Of a DNA stretch of 64,000 nt, positions 60,659 to 64,000 are shown piece after piece. Position 1 is the stretch's first letter; every line of letters begins with the position of its first letter. Both the position numbers and the translations under genes were made by a program. The stretch is from Nocardioides sp. Root240 (GTDB lineage Bacteria; Actinomycetota; Actinomycetes; Propionibacteriales; Nocardioidaceae): contig NZ_LMIT01000004.1 in the NCBI RefSeq assembly GCF_001428825.1, forward strand, positions 16,690 through 80,689. Direction: 5' to 3'. The notes below the pieces were generated by a model that worked only from the letters and a program-made list of their open reading frames with translations, was not told the DNA's origin and ran no database searches.

Positions 60659-62020
60659 TCACACCGGGTGGGCCGCCCTGTGGCGGGCGACCAGGTCGGC
60701 GTACCAGTTGAAGGAGCGCTTGGGCGTGCGCACCTGGGTGTCGTAGTCGACGTGGACGAGCCCGAAGCGCTGCGTGTAGCCCTCGGCCCACTCGAAGTTG
60801 TCGATGAGTGACCAGGCGTAGTAGCCGCGCACGTCGACGCCCCGCTCGACGGCCTCGGCGACGGCCGTCAGGTGCGCGGCGTGGTAGTCCACCCGCTCGT
60901 GGTCGTCGACGACACCGTGCTCGTCGGGACCCATGTTGTAGGCGCAGCCGGACTCCGTGATCACGATCGGGGGTACGGCGGCGCGCAGCCGGGCGCGGAA
61001 CATGATGAGCCACTCCCGCAGCGCATCGGGTACGACGGGCCAGCCGAAGTCGGTCAGCGGGTAGCCCAGCACGTCGCGGAACTCGAACGGCAGCTCGGCG
61101 GTCTCGTCGGCCGCACCGATCCGCATCGGGTTGTAGTAGTTGACGCCGTAGAAGTCGAGGGGCTGGCGCATCGTGGCGAAGTCACCGTCGCGGACGTGGT
61201 CCTCGAGCAGCATCATCAGGTCGTCGGAGTAGCGGCCGAGCAGCATGCCCTCGAGGTAGTGGGCGTTCCAGAGCGCGTCGAAGAGCTTCGCCGCACCGAC
61301 GTCGGCGGGGTCGTCGGAGGCCGGCCAGATCGGGGCGTGGTTGTTGGCGCAGCCCACGCTCGACGCACCCGCGGCGCGCAGCGCGATCGCGGCACGGCCG
61401 TGGGCGACCAGCAGGTGGTGACCGACGGGGAGCGCGTCGAACATAAGCGCCTTGCCCGGGGCGTGCATCCCGACCGCGTGGCCCATCAAGGTCACCACGT
61501 TCGGCTCGTTGACGGGCACCCAGTCGGTGACCCGGTCGGCGAGCCGCTCGCCGACGATCGCGGCGTAGTCAGCGAAGCGCTCGATGGTGATCCGGTTGAG
61601 CCAGCCGCCGTCGTCCTCCAGCGCCTGCGGGAGGTCCCAGTGGAAGAGCGTCGCCATCGGCTTGATCCCGGCCGCGAGCAGCCCGTCGACCAGCCGGTCG
61701 TAGAAGTCCAGGCCCTTCACGTTCGCCGGCCCGGAGCCGCTCGGCTGGATGCGCGGCCACGCGATCGAGAACCGGTAGCCGTCGGCGCCGAGGCGCCGCA
61801 TCAGCTCGATGTCCTCGGCGTACCGGTGGTAGTGGTCGCACGCCACGGCGCCGCTCGACCCGTCGACGATCCGGCCCGGCTCGGAGGTGAACGTGTCCCA
61901 CACCGACGGCCCCCGGCCGTCCTCGGCCACCGCGCCCTCGATCTGGTACGACGCCGTGCTCGTCCCGAACCGGAAGCCGGTCGGCAACCGGTCGACCAGG
62001 TCCCTCACCTCGTCCGCCAT
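60659..62020 (-). CDS. GH1 family beta-glucosidase
   Basis: 453 aa. N-terminal FRFGTSTASYQIEGAVAEDG, acid/base glutamate in WVPVNEPNVV, nucleophile in IVITESGCAYN, and the closing aglycone-site WSLIDNFEWAEGYTQRFGLV. Hydrolyses beta-glucosides or related beta-glycosides. GGGAGG precedes ATG 62020 by 10 nt; no signal peptide, so cytoplasmic. Diverges from the pirin gene. Confidence 0.94.
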   Translation of the reverse strand: MADEVRDLVDRLPTGFRFGTSTASYQIEGAVAEDGRGPSVWDTFTSEPGRIVDGSSGAVACDHYHRYAEDIELMRRLGADGYRFSIAWPRIQPSGSGPANVKGLDFYDRLVDGLLAAGIKPMATLFHWDLPQALEDDGGWLNRITIERFADYAAIVGERLADRVTDWVPVNEPNVVTLMGHAVGMHAPGKALMFDALPVGHHLLVAHGRAAIALRAAGASSVGCANNHAPIWPASDDPADVGAAKLFDALWNAHYLEGMLLGRYSDDLMMLLEDHVRDGDFATMRQPLDFYGVNYYNPMRIGAADETAELPFEFRDVLGYPLTDFGWPVVPDALREWLIMFRARLRAAVPPIVITESGCAYNMGPDEHGVVDDHERVDYHAAHLTAVAEAVERGVDVRGYYAWSLIDNFEWAEGYTQRFGLVHVDYDTQVRTPKRSFNWYADLVARHRAAHPV

Positions 62021-62098
62021 CGGGTACACCCTCCCGTGTGCGTGCCCGGACGACGGCCTGCCGCGCGTGCGCCAAAGGTCACCGGCACAATCTGACAC

Positions 62099-62788
62099 GT
62101 GAGCGCAGAGATCCGCAGGGGAACAGACCGGTTCACCGAGCGTGTTGCCGGGCGGCTGAGCCAGCACGCCTTCTCGTTCGGTCCGCACCTGGACCCCGAG
62201 CGGATCTCGTTCGGTCCGATGGTGTGCCACGACGACCACGTGCTGGGCCGCGGGACCGGCTTCGAGGAGCACCCGCACGCCGCCCTCGAGATCGTCACCT
62301 GGGTGGTCTCGGGCTCGGTCGTGCACCGCGACGGCGCCGGTGGCTCCGCGGTGCTGCGCGCGGGCGAGTGCGGCGTGCTGAGCGCCGGTTCGGGCGTGCG
62401 GCACTCCGAGGTCGCCGGCGACGACGGACCGGCGCGGTTCGTGCAGGTCTGGCTCACGCCGGACGACCCGGAGGGCTCGCCGCACTACGCGAAGGCGTCG
62501 GCGCACGCCGTACCGGGGGCGGGATGGGTGCGGGTCGTCGGCCCCGGCGGGCCGCTGTCCGTGGGGGTCGCGGGCGCGGCCCTCGACGTGGCCCGGCTGG
62601 CAGCGGGCGAGACGCTGGCGCTGCCGTCCGCCGGGCGGGTGCACGCCTTCGTGGCGACCGGTGCGCTGCTGCGCTCCTCGCTGGCGGAGCCGCTCTCGGC
62701 CGGCGACGCCTTCGCTCTGGCCGACCGGCCGTCGTACGACGTGACGGCGGCGATCCCGACCGAGCTGCTCGTCTGGACGTTCGCCTGA
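62099..62788 (+). CDS. Pirin family protein
   Basis: 229 aa, GTG start. Metal-binding cupin motif FEEHPHAALEIVTWVVSGSV (the first histidines of the site) and GSGVRHSEVAGDDG; the C-terminal cupin half is degenerate, as is usual. Pirins bind Fe and often have quercetinase-like or redox-sensing roles. It ends 3 bp before the convergent marR stop. Confidence 0.88.
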   Translation: MSAEIRRGTDRFTERVAGRLSQHAFSFGPHLDPERISFGPMVCHDDHVLGRGTGFEEHPHAALEIVTWVVSGSVVHRDGAGGSAVLRAGECGVLSAGSGVRHSEVAGDDGPARFVQVWLTPDDPEGSPHYAKASAHAVPGAGWVRVVGPGGPLSVGVAGAALDVARLAAGETLALPSAGRVHAFVATGALLRSSLAEPLSAGDAFALADRPSYDVTAAIPTELLVWTFA

Positions 62789-62791
62789 CCC

Positions 62792-63250
62792 TCAGGCCTC
62801 GCCCAGCTCCGCGTCGTCGACCAGGGCCCGGCCGATCTCGGCGAGCTGGCGGACCTGCTCGGGGCTGAGCCGGTCGAAGATCAGCTCGCGCACGTGCGCG
62901 ACGTGGCTGGGCGCGACCTCCTCGAGCATCGCGGCGCCACCCTCGGTGAGCGTCACGAACTGGCGCCGCTTGTCCTCGGCGCACTGCTGCCGCTCGACCC
63001 AGCCGCGCTGCTCGAGCGCGGCGATCGCGTGGCTGAGCCGCGACGGGCTGGACGCCGTGAGCCGGGCGAGGTCGCCCATCGTGAGCGTGCGGTCGGGCTG
63101 AGCCGAGAGGGTGGCGAGCATCCCGTAGTAGTTGTGCGGGATGCCCACCTCCTCACGCAGCAACTTGTCGAGCGCCTGCGGGAGGGCGTGCACGATCCGG
63201 ATGAGGGGCAGCCAGGCCGCCATCTCGTCCTCGTCGAGCCACGTCGTCAC
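62792..63250 (-). CDS. MarR-family transcriptional regulator
   Basis: 152 aa, GTG start overlapping the ribA stop by GTGA. Winged HTH with LTMGDLARLTASSPSRLSHA and VERQQCAEDKRRQFVTLTEG. It is the downstream gene of an operon with ribA and probably acts on the palindrome before ribA (63966-63995), that is, autoregulation plus control of the gene beyond the right edge. Confidence 0.88.
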   Translation of the reverse strand: MTTWLDEDEMAAWLPLIRIVHALPQALDKLLREEVGIPHNYYGMLATLSAQPDRTLTMGDLARLTASSPSRLSHAIAALEQRGWVERQQCAEDKRRQFVTLTEGGAAMLEEVAPSHVAHVRELIFDRLSPEQVRQLAEIGRALVDDAELGEA

Positions 63251-63960
63251 GCGGACAATTCTCCCAGATCGAGCGTGTGCGCGGTGTGGTCCCGCTTGAC
63301 CGTCAGGTAACGGCGGTTGGCCTCGGACAGGTGCACGCCGGTCGGCACCCGCTCGTCGACACCCACGCCGTGCTCGGCCAGCTGCGCGGCCTTGTCGGGG
63401 TTGTTGCTCAGCAGCCGGATCCGGTCGGCGCCGACGGCCCGCAGCATCTGCGCGGCGGCGCGGTAGTCACGCTCGTCCTCGCCCCGGCCGAGCGCGAGGT
63501 TGGCCTCGTAGGTGTCGAGGCCGGCGTCCTGGAGCGCGTAGGCGTCGAGCTTGGCGTACAGGCCGATGCCGCGACCCTCCTGGCGCAGGTAGAGCAGGAA
63601 CCCGCCCTCGTCGGCGATCCGCTCGACCGCCTCGCGCAGCTGGGGACCGCAGTCGCAGCGCTCCGAGCCGAAGACGTCGCCGGTGAGGCACTCGCTGTGC
63701 GGGCGGACCAGCGGCGCCGTACCGCCGTCGGGGAGGGCGGCGATGCGCTCGCGCCAGCTGCCGAGCCCGAGCAGCAGGTGCTCCTTGCCGTCGACCAGGC
63801 CCTCGAAGGTGACCACGTCGGCGGTGGTGGCGTAGCCGTCGGGGAAGCGCAGGGGGACGACGACCTGGGTGCGGATCGCGGCGACGGGCGCGGGGGCGCG
63901 CAGGATCGCGGGGACGTCGCGGTTCGTCGTCCGGGGGACGCGGGTGAGGCAGGTCGTCAT
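63247..63960 (-). CDS. ribA: GTP cyclohydrolase II
   Basis: 237 aa, stand-alone RibA (no RibB domain). Zinc cysteines in SECLTGDVFGSERCDCG, catalytic LRQEGRGIGLYAKL, C-terminal RIRLLSNNPDKAAQL. Opens GTP to start riboflavin synthesis. Its cotranscription with a MarR regulator, away from a rib operon, suggests a flavin need tied to a stress-responsive enzyme. It is also possible that it has a specialised product. Confidence 0.93.
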   Translation of the reverse strand: MTTCLTRVPRTTNRDVPAILRAPAPVAAIRTQVVVPLRFPDGYATTADVVTFEGLVDGKEHLLLGLGSWRERIAALPDGGTAPLVRPHSECLTGDVFGSERCDCGPQLREAVERIADEGGFLLYLRQEGRGIGLYAKLDAYALQDAGLDTYEANLALGRGEDERDYRAAAQMLRAVGADRIRLLSNNPDKAAQLAEHGVGVDERVPTGVHLSEANRRYLTVKRDHTAHTLDLGELSA

Positions 63961-63965
63961 CGTCG

Positions 63966-63995
63966 CTCCATTATTTCAAACTTGAAATGATGGAG
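63966..63995. promoter_or_regulatory. 30-bp palindromic MarR-type operator
   Basis: Inner perfect repeat ATTTCAA-AC-TTGAAAT (63973-63988), extended by CTCCAT/ATGGAG with one mismatch pair. It lies 5 bp upstream of the ribA start. TGGAGG at its right arm could serve as a Shine-Dalgarno for a divergent gene starting just past the window. Confidence 0.72.
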
Positions 63996-64000
63996 GTGCA

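Overview
The window is high-GC actinobacterial DNA, most probably from a Nocardioides-like member of the Nocardioidaceae. That placement is an inference. It rests on the GC-rich codon use, the frequent GTG starts, several genes known mainly from actinobacteria (bldG-type STAS protein, SsdA, DUF4244 and Rv3654c-like Tad components, DUF4242, DUF2510) and the type of dispersed intergenic repeats. No rRNA, transposase, integrase or CRISPR array is visible. The gene order topA / tmk / holB / protease, hppA, bldG diverging from a DUF1998 helicase, then the Tad/ssd cluster resembles the Streptomyces SCO354x-SCO355x neighbourhood, so the left half is chromosomal core.

Layout. 0.2-4.6 kb: proline catabolism (putA) diverging from a LysR regulator. 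4.6-5.4 kb: a minus-strand array of six tRNA or tRNA-like genes, preceded by a possible leaderless short ORF and a terminator-like hairpin. 5.5-8.4 kb: a lipoprotein phosphoesterase, tRNA-Thr(CGT), a zinc-ribbon protein, a second LysR gene and an SRPBCC protein. 8.4-15.7 kb: a secreted or anchored peptidase, holB, tmk, a TDT transporter and topA, all on the minus strand with several 4-bp overlaps. 16-22 kb: a DUF2510 protein, a methyltransferase, an M14 carboxypeptidase and the H+-pyrophosphatase. 22.3-25.5 kb: bldG diverging from an MrfA-like helicase. 25.5-30.6 kb: a large LuxR-type ATPase regulator, a delta-60/RTX secreted protein, a DUF4242 protein and a small two-gene module resembling toxin-antitoxin. 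30.7-35.5 kb: a compact Tad/Flp pilus operon (ssd-tadA-tadB-tadC-pilin-tadE-Rv3654c-like).

Right half. 35.6-39.0 kb: a HAD phosphatase and a large secreted CARDB-type protein. 39.2-43.5 kb: a degenerate Fic protein, an acyl-CoA dehydrogenase/crotonase pair and a PaaX-like regulator. 43.6-48.4 kb: a SWIM/SNF2 pair and a membrane protein. 48.5-51.9 kb: an NAD(P)-dependent DapB-like oxidoreductase under a perfect KstR-type box, and a RecQ helicase with a phosphoribosyltransferase-like tail. 52-55.6 kb: a possible 45-nt terminator RNA, a regulator with two LuxR HTH domains, a lipoprotein and two related surface proteins, one collagen-like. 55.7-59.6 kb: an M13 metallopeptidase and three tandem CAP-domain paralogues. 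59.6-64 kb: a quinone oxidoreductase, a GH1 beta-glucosidase, a pirin, and a ribA-marR operon behind a palindromic operator at the window edge.

The most unusual features are not protein genes. They are the divergent tRNA array with its upstream short ORF and hairpin, a ~115-bp element bounded by 26-28 bp palindromes present twice in opposite orientation, a symmetric cluster of five 22-bp units between convergent genes, and a promoter that runs straight into an intrinsic terminator. No homology search or folding program was available. Starts, promoters and operators are read from sequence alone.
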